In this document: positions 44,108-52,079 of the stretch, piece by piece
How positions within the stretch are numbered: position 1 is the stretch's first letter
How the letters are laid out: the number at the start of each line of letters is the position of its first letter
Assembly: GCA_964497585.1 (NCBI GenBank)
Contig: CAZCDS010000010.1
Coordinates: forward strand, 1-64,000
Source of the DNA: CAZCDS01 sp964497585
GTDB lineage: Bacteria; Desulfobacterota; Desulfomonilia; Desulfomonilales; Desulfomonilaceae
Direction: 5' to 3'
Length of the DNA stretch: 64,000 nucleotides
Program-made: the position numbers and the translations under genes
Notes under the pieces: generated by a model
Databases searched by the model: none
Seen by the model: the letters and a program-made list of their open reading frames with translations, nothing else
What the model was told of the DNA's origin: nothing

Positions 44108-45295
44108 CTATAGCGCCGATCTTAATACTTCGACGATATCCTCTTTGCTCATGGGCGGACGTCCTGGGAGTTTGCCATTCTCGTCGTGGACGACAAGCAC
44201 CGCATCCTCCGCGTAGCGCGAAAACAGATCATCACCGATGCCAAGCTCCGAAAGACGTGTGGGGCATCCAATGGAGCGCAAAAAGTCCTCAAACTTGTCA
44301 ATAGCTTCCATGGCCAGGCTCATGTCGTCTTTCTCCGTCGCCGACAAGCCGAAGATGCGCTGTGCGAACTGGACGAAACGAGAGGGACGGGCCTTGGCGG
44401 CAAAGCGCATCCACGCCGGGTTGACCACCGCCAGTCCTGCTCCATGAGTGATGTCGTGGTGGGCGGAGAGAGCGTGCTCGATCATGTGTACCGGGGGTGT
44501 GTAGTTCGTGCCGACTTGCACCCAACCGTTAAGGGCCACAATTGATGCCCATTGCACCTGAGCGCGCGCTTCGAGGTCGCTCCCGTCGGCTACTGCCTTC
44601 CGCCCCCATTCCATGGCGTTGATAATGACTCCTTCTGCGAAACGGTCCTGGATTGGCGTGCCGTCGACACCGGTGAAGTAGCCTTCAGTCACGTGGGTGA
44701 TAATGTCGCAGACGCCGTAGGCGGTCTGATCTTTCGGCACGGTCAGGGTCAACTCGGGATCGACCAGCGCCACCTTCGGGAAGAGGCAGTCGGCGATTAC
44801 AAAGGATTTCACTTTTGATGCATCATTACTGATAACGGCTCCCTTGTTCATCTCCGAACCGGTGGCGGCCAGACTGGGCACGGTGATGATGGGCAGGGCG
44901 TTCGTCGGGATCACCCAGTTATCCTGTCCGTGGCCAATCATATCCCAGGGTTCGCCGTCATACAGAGCTGCCGCCGCAATCACCTTGGATGCGTCCATTG
45001 TACTACCGCCGCCCAGGGCGATGACTACGTCGCAGCCCTCGTTGCGGGCTATGTTCGCGCCGCGGGCTACTGAGGTAATTCGAGGATTGGGCTCGACACC
45101 GGAGCATTCCGCCACGGAAACACCGGCGTCCTTCAGACTCGCCACAGCGCGATCGAACACACCGTTGCGCTTGACGCTGCCGCCGCCGGTGACGACCAGG
45201 GCGCGATTGCCGCAGGAACGAGCCACCTCGCCCAAGCGCGATAACGTCCCAGCTCCTAAGATGATCTTCGTCGGGTTTTGGAATTCGAATTCCAT
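44108..45295 (-). CDS. Iron-containing alcohol dehydrogenase (YqhD/BDH-like)
   Basis: A 395-residue group III alcohol dehydrogenase of the YqhD/butanol dehydrogenase branch, NADPH-dependent and active on short aldehydes. The Rossmann part has NPTKIILGAGTLSRLG and VIALGGGSTMDASKVIAAAA near 93-112. Metal ligands fall in GVCDIITHVTEGYF (Asp, His, near 194-198) and HMIEHALSAHHDITHGAGLA (two His). AAGGAG lies 7 bases before the ATG at 45295, favouring this start over the ATG at 45331. First gene of the minus-strand run and divergent from the AraC-type regulator at 45484, its likely activator. Confidence 0.93.
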   Translation of the reverse strand: MEFEFQNPTKIILGAGTLSRLGEVARSCGNRALVVTGGGSVKRNGVFDRAVASLKDAGVSVAECSGVEPNPRITSVARGANIARNEGCDVVIALGGGSTMDASKVIAAAALYDGEPWDMIGHGQDNWVIPTNALPIITVPSLAATGSEMNKGAVISNDASKVKSFVIADCLFPKVALVDPELTLTVPKDQTAYGVCDIITHVTEGYFTGVDGTPIQDRFAEGVIINAMEWGRKAVADGSDLEARAQVQWASIVALNGWVQVGTNYTPPVHMIEHALSAHHDITHGAGLAVVNPAWMRFAAKARPSRFVQFAQRIFGLSATEKDDMSLAMEAIDKFEDFLRSIGCPTRLSELGIGDDLFSRYAEDAVLVVHDENGKLPGRPPMSKEDIVEVLRSAL

Positions 45296-45483
45296 TATGG
45301 TCTCCTTGCTTGATATCGTCTTGATGATCACAGTCTAATCCTCTCGAACAGAACACGGTAGCTCAATCCTATCGGATTTTTGCCTATTCTTCCGAATGGT
45401 CGAAAAAAGTTGGCGGAAGATGTTCGGGCGTGCTATTTTCAGAATAAGATTATTTTCGACGATATTCGTAAGGCGGTAAAGGA

Positions 45484-46398
45484 ATGAAAAAGGATGGAGT
45501 CATGAAATCTGCGCTTGATGAATTGCGAAAGAAAATTGCCCGATGGACCGAGCAGGGCGATCTAGAGACGACCGCAGTCCCCGGTTTGTCACTCTATCGA
45601 CGGGACGAGCCGTCGGAACCGATCAGTGGAATGTATGAGCCGAGCATTTGCGTCGTCGCACAAGGCGCAAAGCGTGTGATTCTTGGTGACGACGACTCAT
45701 ATGTGTATGACACTCGCCACTATTTGATTACATCCGTGCATTTGCCTACGGTTGTGCAGATCATTGATGCCAGCGAAGATAAGCCTTATCTAGGTTTCAA
45801 GTTGAGACTCGATATGCGCGAGATTTCGCAAATGATGGTGGACAGTAATCTCCCTGCCCCCCGCGTGCAACAGTCCAGTCGCGGCATGGCGACCGGCGAG
45901 GTGACGCTGTCTCTGCTTAACGCTTTTCAGCGGCTGGTCGATTTACTTGCAGATGAAAAGGACATCCCCATTCTTGCGCCGACTATCCAACGGGAAATCG
46001 TTTACCGCTTGCTCGTGGGCGATCAAGGGGCACGTCTGCGTCAAATTGCGACGACGGGAAGTCAGAGTCAGCAGATCGCTCGGGTTATTGAATGGTTAAA
46101 GGCGAACTTCGCCCAGCCGTTTCGTGTCGACGATCTATCGGCCAAGGCAGGGATGAGCGCCTCAACCTTTCATCACCATTTCCGGTCGATGACCGCTCTA
46201 AGCCCCTTGCAGTACCTGAAACAGCTACGGTTGCAAGAAGCCAGACGGCTGATGCTTACGGAGAGCCTGGATGCGGGGACAGCGGCATTCCAAGTCGGTT
46301 ACGAAAGTCCTTCTCAATTCAGTCGCGAATACAGCCGCCTCTTCGGGGCGCCACCGCTGCGAGACATTACAAACTTGCGTCAAATGGCGGCTGTATAA
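45484..46398 (+). CDS. AraC-family transcriptional regulator (YqhC-like)
   Basis: A 304-residue regulator with an AraC_N ligand-binding domain (GMYEPSICVVAQGAKRVILG near residues 49-68, LGFKLRLDMREISQMM near 100) and two C-terminal helix-turn-helix motifs (FRVDDLSAKAGMSASTFHHH, and AAFQVGYESPSQFSREY near 266-282). The N-terminal domain is of the type found in YqhC, the activator of yqhD and dkgA in E. coli. Position supports the same role here: it diverges from a YqhD-like dehydrogenase, cupin and aldo/keto reductase operon across a 188-base region. ATG 45502 (MKSALDEL) has a better-placed AAGGA and may be the true start. Confidence 0.9.
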   Translation: MKKDGVMKSALDELRKKIARWTEQGDLETTAVPGLSLYRRDEPSEPISGMYEPSICVVAQGAKRVILGDDDSYVYDTRHYLITSVHLPTVVQIIDASEDKPYLGFKLRLDMREISQMMVDSNLPAPRVQQSSRGMATGEVTLSLLNAFQRLVDLLADEKDIPILAPTIQREIVYRLLVGDQGARLRQIATTGSQSQQIARVIEWLKANFAQPFRVDDLSAKAGMSASTFHHHFRSMTALSPLQYLKQLRLQEARRLMLTESLDAGTAAFQVGYESPSQFSREYSRLFGAPPLRDITNLRQMAAV

Positions 46399-46435
46399 AG
46401 ATTGTAGCTTCCCGCAAATTCATGTGACAAACGGA

Positions 46436-46741
46436 ATGGAAGTTCCGATCAAAGCATGGGGAAGGGGCATTGCCCGACGGACCGGTAAAGCCGACCAGCA
46501 CATGACTGCGGTCCCAGGCTTCTCACTTCGTCGGCGGGACGAACCGACCCCGCCGATCAGCGTGACGTATGAACCGCGCATTTGCGTGAACGCACAAGGG
46601 GCCAAACACGTGCTGCTCAGAGACGAGACGTATGGTTATGGCCGGCGGCATTTCTTGTCCAAAGACGATGAGGCCATGGAAAATATCACCAGATACATCA
46701 TGCGGGCATCCTTCATCCGGGATGTGGATGCTCCGACATGA
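46436..46741 (+). pseudogene. Truncated AraC_N-domain paralogue
   Basis: A 101-residue frame whose middle aligns closely with the start of the regulator just upstream: TAVPGFSLRRRDEPTPPISV against TAVPGLSLYRRDEPSEPISG, and YEPRICVNAQGAKHVLL against YEPSICVVAQGAKRVIL. After GYGRRHFL the similarity ends and no HTH follows, so it is a fragment of a duplicated gene. It still has an open frame, and its TGA overlaps the ATG of the cyclase gene (ATGA), so it might be translated and set cyclase expression. I consider it a pseudogene, with a small chance it is a functional short ligand-binding protein. Confidence 0.65.
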
Positions 46742-49700
46742 AGTGCCCCCGGTGCCAGCACGACAATCCCCCGCAGTCGAGCTTCTGCCTGGAGTGCGGA
46801 GGGCGTTTGACCCTCAGGTGCGGCTCGTGTGGCGCTGACCTTCCGTCAGGATCCAAATTCTGCAACAACTGCGGGGCTCCCGTACAGCCCTCGGCCCCCT
46901 CTCGACCCCGGTTCGACTCCCCTGATACCTACACTCCAAAACACCTCGCCGAGAGCATCCTGACCTCCAAGAGTGCTCTCGAAGGCGAACGCAAGCACGT
47001 GACCGTGCTGTTCGCCGATCTCAAGGGCTCGATGGAGCTCCTCGCCGACCGGGACCCCGAGGAGGCGCGGAGACTCCTCGATCCGGTCCTGGAGCGGATG
47101 ATGGAGGCCGTCCATCACTACGAGGGCACGGTGAATCAGGTGATGGGCGACGGGATCATGGCGCTCTTCGGCGCGCCGGTGGCCCACGAGGACCACGCGG
47201 TCCGTGCCTGCTATGCCGCGCTCCGGATGCAGAAGTGGATCAACCATTATGCGGACGAACTCCAGCGTGGGGGCGGCGCCCCGGTGCAGATTCGCGTGGG
47301 GCTCAATTCGGGCGAGGTGGTCGTGCGCGCCATCGGCAGTGACCTGCACATGGACTACACCGCCGTCGGGCAGACCACCCACCTCGCCGCCCGGATGGAG
47401 CAGATCGCCAGGCCAGGGTCCGTCCTGGTCAGCGGCGACACCCTGAAGCTGGCCGAAGGGTACGTACAGGTGAGACCGCTCGGGCCGGTCATCGTGAAGG
47501 GGCTGGAGAACCCGACTGAGGTGTACGAGCTCACCGGGGTCGGGCCGGCCCGGTCCCGACTCCAGGCCAGCGCCGCGCGCGGCCTGACCCGTTTTGTGGG
47601 GCGCGAGCGAGAGCTGCAGCGGCTAGCAGAGACGCTCGAGCAAGCCGGTGCAGGACACGGGCAGGTGGTCGCCGTCGTGGGCGAGGCGGGCGTGGGGAAA
47701 TCCCGCCTCGCCTGGGAGTTGACGCGCTCGCACCGCACCTACGGTTGGCTGGTGCTCGAAAGCGGTTCGGTCTCCTATGGGAGGACCACGCCGCACCTGG
47801 CCGTCAACGAGCTGTTGAAGTCATATCTAAGGATCCAGGAGCGTGACGACCAGCGGGAGATTCGCGAACGAGTGGCGGGCAAACTCGTGACGCTGGACCG
47901 GACGCTGGAACCGCTCTTGACGCCGCTCCTGGCGCTCCTGGATGTCCCTGTCGACGATGTCGCGTGGGACTGTCTCGACCCTCCGCAACGCCGCCAGCGG
48001 ATCCTGGAGGCGGTCAAACAGCTCCTCTTCCGGGAAAGTCAGGTCCAACCTCTCCTCTTGCTCTTCGAGGATCTTCACTGGATTGACTCCGAGAGCCAAG
48101 CGCTGCTCGAAGGCCTCATCGACAGCCTCCCGACCGAGCGCATCCTGCTCCTCGTCAACTACCGTCCCGAGTACCAGCACGCCTGGGGGAGCAAGACCTA
48201 CTACACCCAGCTCAGGATCGATCCGTTGGCGCCCGAGAGCGCCGAAGAGCTGCTCACAGCCTTGGTGGGCCAGGACAGGACGCTCGAGCCGCTCAAGCGA
48301 GTGTTGATCGAGCGGACCGAGGGCAACCCCTTCTTCCTCGAGGAGAGCGTGCAGAACCTGGTGGAGACCAAGGCGCTCGTTGGGGATCGGGGGGCCTATC
48401 AAATGACGAAGGCTCCGGAGGCATGGCAGATCCCGGCGACGGCTCAGGCGATCCTCGCGGCGCGTATCGACCGCTTGCCGTCCGAGGCCAAGCGGTTGCT
48501 TCAGGCTGCCTCCGTGATCGGGAAGGATGTGCCGTTGACGCTCCTGCAGGCAATCGCTGAGGTGCCCGAGAACAGCCTTCGCCAAGGGCTCGCCTACCTC
48601 CAGACGGCCGAGTTCCTATACGAGACGCACCTCTTGCAGGATCTCCAGTACACCTTCAAGCACAACCTCACCCGGGAGGTCGCCTACGGGAGCGTGCTCC
48701 AGGACCGCCGGCGCACACTCCATGCCCGGATTGTGGACGCCATCGAGGCACTCTACCCCGACCGGCTCGCCGAGCAGGTCGAGCGCCTGGCTCACCATGC
48801 CTTCCGGGGCCAGTTGTGGGAGAAGGCGGTCACTTACCTCCGGCAGGCCGGCGCCAAGGACCTCGCCCGCTCGGCCTACAGGGAGGCCGTGGCCAGCTTC
48901 GAGCAGGCACTGGAAGCATTGCACCCTCTGCCCGACACGCGCCAGAAGATCGAGCGCGCGATCGATCTTCGCCTTGACCTTCGCCAGTCGCTCTTCCCGC
49001 TGGGCGAGGTCGCGAAGATCTTGGAGTATCTCCAGGAAGCCGAAGGGCTGGCCAGAACCCTTGAGGATCCGCGACGACTCGGATGGGTGTTGGGCTATAT
49101 GACCGGCCATCACGTACACACTGGCAGTCACGTAACAGAGGTGCGCACGTTTGCGCAAAGGGTCGAGGCCATCGCCGTGCGGCTCGGCGATGTTCCGCTC
49201 CAGATAGTAGCCCAATACTATCTTGTTGCCGCCTCCCACCTCTCAGGCGACCATCGCGGGACCGAGCATCTCTGCCGGAAACTGATACAGTCGCTGCACG
49301 GCCAGCCGACCCGTGAGCGGTTCGGCCTCGTGGTGTCTCCCGCCGTCTGGTCGCGTGCCCAGTTGGGACGCGCCCTCGCCGAACGCGGCGAATTCGACGA
49401 GGGAGACGCTCACGGACAAGAGGCTATCCGGGCCGCCGAAGAGCTCGATCACCCATTCAGCGTGGTCTCGGGATGTCTCGATCTCGCGTATCTCAAGAGC
49501 ATTCGAGGGGAACTGAGCCAGGCCGCCGATCTGCTCGAACGTGCGGTCGATCAGTGCCGCGAGTGGAACATCACAAGTCACAATCCGATCACAATGGCTT
49601 CCCTGGGGCATGTGTATGCATGGTCGGGACACATTGAGGAGGGTGTCTCCTGTTTACAGCAAGCTCTGGCCGCCTACGAATGCGCAGGGACTGGGTTTTA

Positions 49701-50106
49701 CCAGTCACTTGCAGTCGAACAACTCGCCGAAGCGTATCTGCTTGCAGACCAGCCCGAGAAAGCCCGAGCCTGCGCCGACCGCGCGGTGACGCTCGCCCGC
49801 GAGCGTGGTGAACGTGGTTATGAGGCATGGGCCCGCCGCCTCCAGGGCGAGATCGCCTCGCATCATGGCCGTCCCGACGTGGCCGCGGCCGCGTCGCTCT
49901 ACGGCGCCGCAATGACCCTGGCCTCGGAGCTCGAGATGCGCCCCCTTATGGCTCACTGCCACCTCGGCCTCGGCAGGTTGTACAAGCGGACGGGTAAACG
50001 CGAGCAGGCCCAGGAGCACCTGACTACCGCGACGGCGATGTACCGCGAGATGGACATGCGCTTCTGGTTGGAGCAGGCACAGGCTGAACCGACGGTCCTG
50101 AGCTAA
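46738..50106 (+). CDS. Class III nucleotidyl cyclase fused to zinc ribbon, AAA ATPase and TPR
   Basis: A 1122-residue multidomain signalling protein. Residues 1-50 hold paired zinc ribbons (CPRCQHDN...CLECGG, CGSCGA...CNNCGA). Residues 80-270 form a CHD cyclase domain with VLFADLKGSMELLAD and VMGDGIMALFGAP giving the two metal-binding aspartates. An AAA ATPase domain follows, with VVGEAGVGKSRLAWEL near 318 and LLLFEDLHWIDSES near 440. The C-terminal 450 residues look like tetratricopeptide repeats. The cyclase is probably active, making cAMP or cGMP; the substrate-selecting residues were not assigned. The gene's GC is higher than that of its neighbours, and such proteins are often acquired horizontally. 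The ATG overlaps the stop of the AraC fragment. Confidence 0.9.
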   Translation: MKCPRCQHDNPPQSSFCLECGGRLTLRCGSCGADLPSGSKFCNNCGAPVQPSAPSRPRFDSPDTYTPKHLAESILTSKSALEGERKHVTVLFADLKGSMELLADRDPEEARRLLDPVLERMMEAVHHYEGTVNQVMGDGIMALFGAPVAHEDHAVRACYAALRMQKWINHYADELQRGGGAPVQIRVGLNSGEVVVRAIGSDLHMDYTAVGQTTHLAARMEQIARPGSVLVSGDTLKLAEGYVQVRPLGPVIVKGLENPTEVYELTGVGPARSRLQASAARGLTRFVGRERELQRLAETLEQAGAGHGQVVAVVGEAGVGKSRLAWELTRSHRTYGWLVLESGSVSYGRTTPHLAVNELLKSYLRIQERDDQREIRERVAGKLVTLDRTLEPLLTPLLALLDVPVDDVAWDCLDPPQRRQRILEAVKQLLFRESQVQPLLLLFEDLHWIDSESQALLEGLIDSLPTERILLLVNYRPEYQHAWGSKTYYTQLRIDPLAPESAEELLTALVGQDRTLEPLKRVLIERTEGNPFFLEESVQNLVETKALVGDRGAYQMTKAPEAWQIPATAQAILAARIDRLPSEAKRLLQAASVIGKDVPLTLLQAIAEVPENSLRQGLAYLQTAEFLYETHLLQDLQYTFKHNLTREVAYGSVLQDRRRTLHARIVDAIEALYPDRLAEQVERLAHHAFRGQLWEKAVTYLRQAGAKDLARSAYREAVASFEQALEALHPLPDTRQKIERAIDLRLDLRQSLFPLGEVAKILEYLQEAEGLARTLEDPRRLGWVLGYMTGHHVHTGSHVTEVRTFAQRVEAIAVRLGDVPLQIVAQYYLVAASHLSGDHRGTEHLCRKLIQSLHGQPTRERFGLVVSPAVWSRAQLGRALAERGEFDEGDAHGQEAIRAAEELDHPFSVVSGCLDLAYLKSIRGELSQAADLLERAVDQCREWNITSHNPITMASLGHVYAWSGHIEEGVSCLQQALAAYECAGTGFYQSLAVEQLAEAYLLADQPEKARACADRAVTLARERGERGYEAWARRLQGEIASHHGRPDVAAAASLYGAAMTLASELEMRPLMAHCHLGLGRLYKRTGKREQAQEHLTTATAMYREMDMRFWLEQAQAEPTVLS

Positions 50107-50164
50107 TGTGCTATCATGTCTCCTTGAGAAACAGAATTCGGCTGATGCCACCAGGAGGTTGACG

Positions 50165-50527
50165 ATGATTGAAATTCTGCCCCAGTCCGAAGGAAAGACC
50201 CTTGGCGTTCGTTTGACGGGAAAGGTGACAGACGAGGATTACGAGAAGGTTTTCCTCCCGGCCCTGGACGAGCTGATCAAGAAGTACGGCAAAGCTAGCT
50301 GCGTTTATTTCATGGATGAAGATTTCGAGGGCTGGAAACTGGGCGCCATGTGGGACGACGCCAGCTTCGGCATGAAACACAGGAATGATTTCGAAAAAAT
50401 TGCCGTTGTTGGTGGACCGAAGTGGGCGGAATGGGCTACGAAGATCGCCGCTCATCTCATGTCATGCGAAGTGAAGACCTACACCGGAGACCAACTTGAC
50501 GATGCCTGGTCCTGGACCAAGGGGTGA
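50165..50527 (+). CDS. SpoIIAA-like (STAS-related) protein
   Basis: A 120-residue protein matching the SpoIIAA-like family (PF11964). MIEILPQSEGKTLGVRLTGK and VTDEDYEKVFLPALDELIKK form the start of the fold, DEDFEGWKLGAMWDD lies near the middle, and KIAVVGGPKWAEWATKIAAH near 78-97. These single-domain proteins are thought to be regulators; some bind lipids or nucleotides, and none has a firm role in this context. AGGAGG lies 6 bases before the ATG at 50165. Position after the cyclase gene (58 bases) suggests possible co-transcription. Confidence 0.82.
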   Translation: MIEILPQSEGKTLGVRLTGKVTDEDYEKVFLPALDELIKKYGKASCVYFMDEDFEGWKLGAMWDDASFGMKHRNDFEKIAVVGGPKWAEWATKIAAHLMSCEVKTYTGDQLDDAWSWTKG

Positions 50528-50631
50528 GGCAGACAAGACCGTTAAGGAGATGCCGAAGGTCTTCGATATGCGCCTCGGAGTCTTTCTGCCTCGAGCAAGA
50601 GGCTTCGGAGAATCGGTCTTCCGGGCCGTAA

Positions 50632-50727
50632 GCGAAAGAAACTCTCAAACTGTTTGGGATAGGGGACTCCTTTTTCTGGTTTCTGATTCCCAGGCTCCAG
50701 CCTGGGAACGAGGAAAGGAGGATGAGG
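50632..50727 (+). repeat. Dispersed short repeat with palindrome, upstream of AbiC-like gene
   Basis: Second, better-kept copy of the element at 40173-40268. It contains TTCCCAGGCTCCAGCCTGGGAA (50687-50708), a near-perfect palindrome with arms TTCCCAGGCT and AGCCTGGGAA, then CGAGGAAAGGAGGATGAGG, which supplies the ribosome-binding site of the next gene. Confidence 0.65.
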
Positions 50728-50729
50728 CG

Positions 50730-51587
50730 ATGGGGAGTGGGGAATTGAGTGCGACTGGTAATACCGACAAGAAGGCTGAGGCACCACGGCTGAGCTGGTG
50801 CTGGTTGCTAATCGTGGGCGTGATAGTATTGTGGCTTGCTGCCTGGTATCTTACGACTGTGTTCATCCAGAGTCCTCAAGAAAGAGGCACTTTCGGCGAC
50901 ATGTTCGGGTCGGTTAACTCCCTGTTCGCCGGACTAGCCTTTGCGGGACTTCTCTTTGCAATTTTCCTCCAACGAAAGGAATTGGAGCTTCAGCGCCAAG
51001 AACTTCAGGAGGCACGGGTTCAGTATCGCAGGCAAGCCGATCAGCTTGAGGCCCCAGCGCGGACTATTTCAAAACAGCGCTTTGAGGATACCTTCTTTCG
51101 CATGTTGGACATTCTGAAAAAACAGGTTGGCGAGGTCACTACTCATTGCAACGCTTCGTCCGGGGAGGTGACCGGATATGATGCACTGGCTTGCATCTAT
51201 TCAGAGTTCAAGGAAACTTACGATCAATTCCATGAGGAAAGAGAACCCTCAGGTCATTCAAGAGAGCAGAACGCACTAACCCTTATTCTCCAGCAACACC
51301 CGCAATTGCTGAACTACTTTGGTACCCTCGTACACACACTCTCTCTACTCGAGAAAAGTGACATTCGAGACAAGATATTCTACGGTACATTCTTATCCGC
51401 CCAACTTCAGCGGCACGAGAAGCTTCTGTTATTTTATTATGCTCTCTGCCCAGAGTTTGGAGATACCAAGCGGAGGGTCGAGAATTACTCCGTACTTTAC
51501 GGTATTGACAAGGCAGGCCTGATCGAGCCTTTGGATGCCAATGACTACGATGCGAAAGCTTGGGAGCCGCGCAACGAGGCCGACTGA
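50730..51587 (+). CDS. Putative phage abortive infection membrane protein (putAbiC-like)
   Basis: A 285-residue protein. Two hydrophobic segments near the N-terminus (WCWLLIVGVIVLWLAAWYLT, and MFGSVNSLFAGLAFAGLLFA around 58-77) precede a coiled segment (LQRKELELQRQELQEA) and the RFEDTFFRMLDILKKQVGEV motif near 115-134 that marks the putAbiC family (PF16872). The C-terminal part (FYGTFLSAQLQRHEKLLLFY) also fits. Family members are linked to abortive phage infection, though the mechanism is not established. ATG 50730 is chosen because GGAGG lies 9 bases before it; the ribosome-binding site is inside a dispersed repeat, which suggests insertion or recruitment of the gene next to it. Confidence 0.7.
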   Translation: MGSGELSATGNTDKKAEAPRLSWCWLLIVGVIVLWLAAWYLTTVFIQSPQERGTFGDMFGSVNSLFAGLAFAGLLFAIFLQRKELELQRQELQEARVQYRRQADQLEAPARTISKQRFEDTFFRMLDILKKQVGEVTTHCNASSGEVTGYDALACIYSEFKETYDQFHEEREPSGHSREQNALTLILQQHPQLLNYFGTLVHTLSLLEKSDIRDKIFYGTFLSAQLQRHEKLLLFYYALCPEFGDTKRRVENYSVLYGIDKAGLIEPLDANDYDAKAWEPRNEAD

Positions 51588-52079
51588 TTGAGAGGTCGGC
51601 TGGGCAATGGGTCAGGCCTACTCTTGGCTCTTCTTGACCGGCCCCTAAGCCGCCTCCACCGATGGTTTGTCCGCCTCAGACTGCGACGACATAATTGGCC
51701 TCCGGCGGCGTCACTCGCCCTGAATAGTCTTTCGATCATATTCAGATCATCTTGCCAACTGTTTGAGGATCTCCTCTCGTACTCGCTTCTCGGCCGCCTG
51801 CTGAACGTGAAAACAGACAGTGTCCCACGGGACAATCCCTCCCTGAAAGTTGTTTCTGATATTCAGGAAAGCGTTCTCCGCCTTAGTGGACCGTTTGCCC
51901 AATTACATTGTCATGAACTGTCCGTAGGAACTCATGTTCGTCATTCCGGCGAAAGCCGGAATCCAGACCCTGCAAACCTTTCCGGTTTCCTGGACCCCGG
52001 CTTCCGCCGGGGTGACGGTCAAGAATCCGAGACCGTGATTACGGCAAGAAGTATGTACTGTCGACCTACGACACCTGCC
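51588..52079. other. Intergenic stretch
   Basis: No gene. A dispersed palindromic repeat lies at 51939-52017. The open frame on the plus strand across this stretch is in the wrong composition and runs antisense into the flotillin gene. Confidence 0.45.
51939..52017. repeat. Dispersed palindromic repeat (CGTCATTCC type)
   Basis: CGTCATTCCGGCGAAAGCCG at one end and CGGCTTCCGCCGGGGTGACG at the other make imperfect inverted ends about 79 bases apart, each with an inner hairpin (CCGGC-GAAA-GCCGG, and CCCCGGC-TTC-GCCGGGG). This class of repeat is widespread in intergenic DNA of Desulfobacterota and other Proteobacteria and resembles a small non-autonomous element. Confidence 0.75.

Noticed and set aside
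46900..46930. tRNA-like GGTTCGACTCC
   Set aside because: It lies inside the cyclase coding sequence and no acceptor stem pairs around it.
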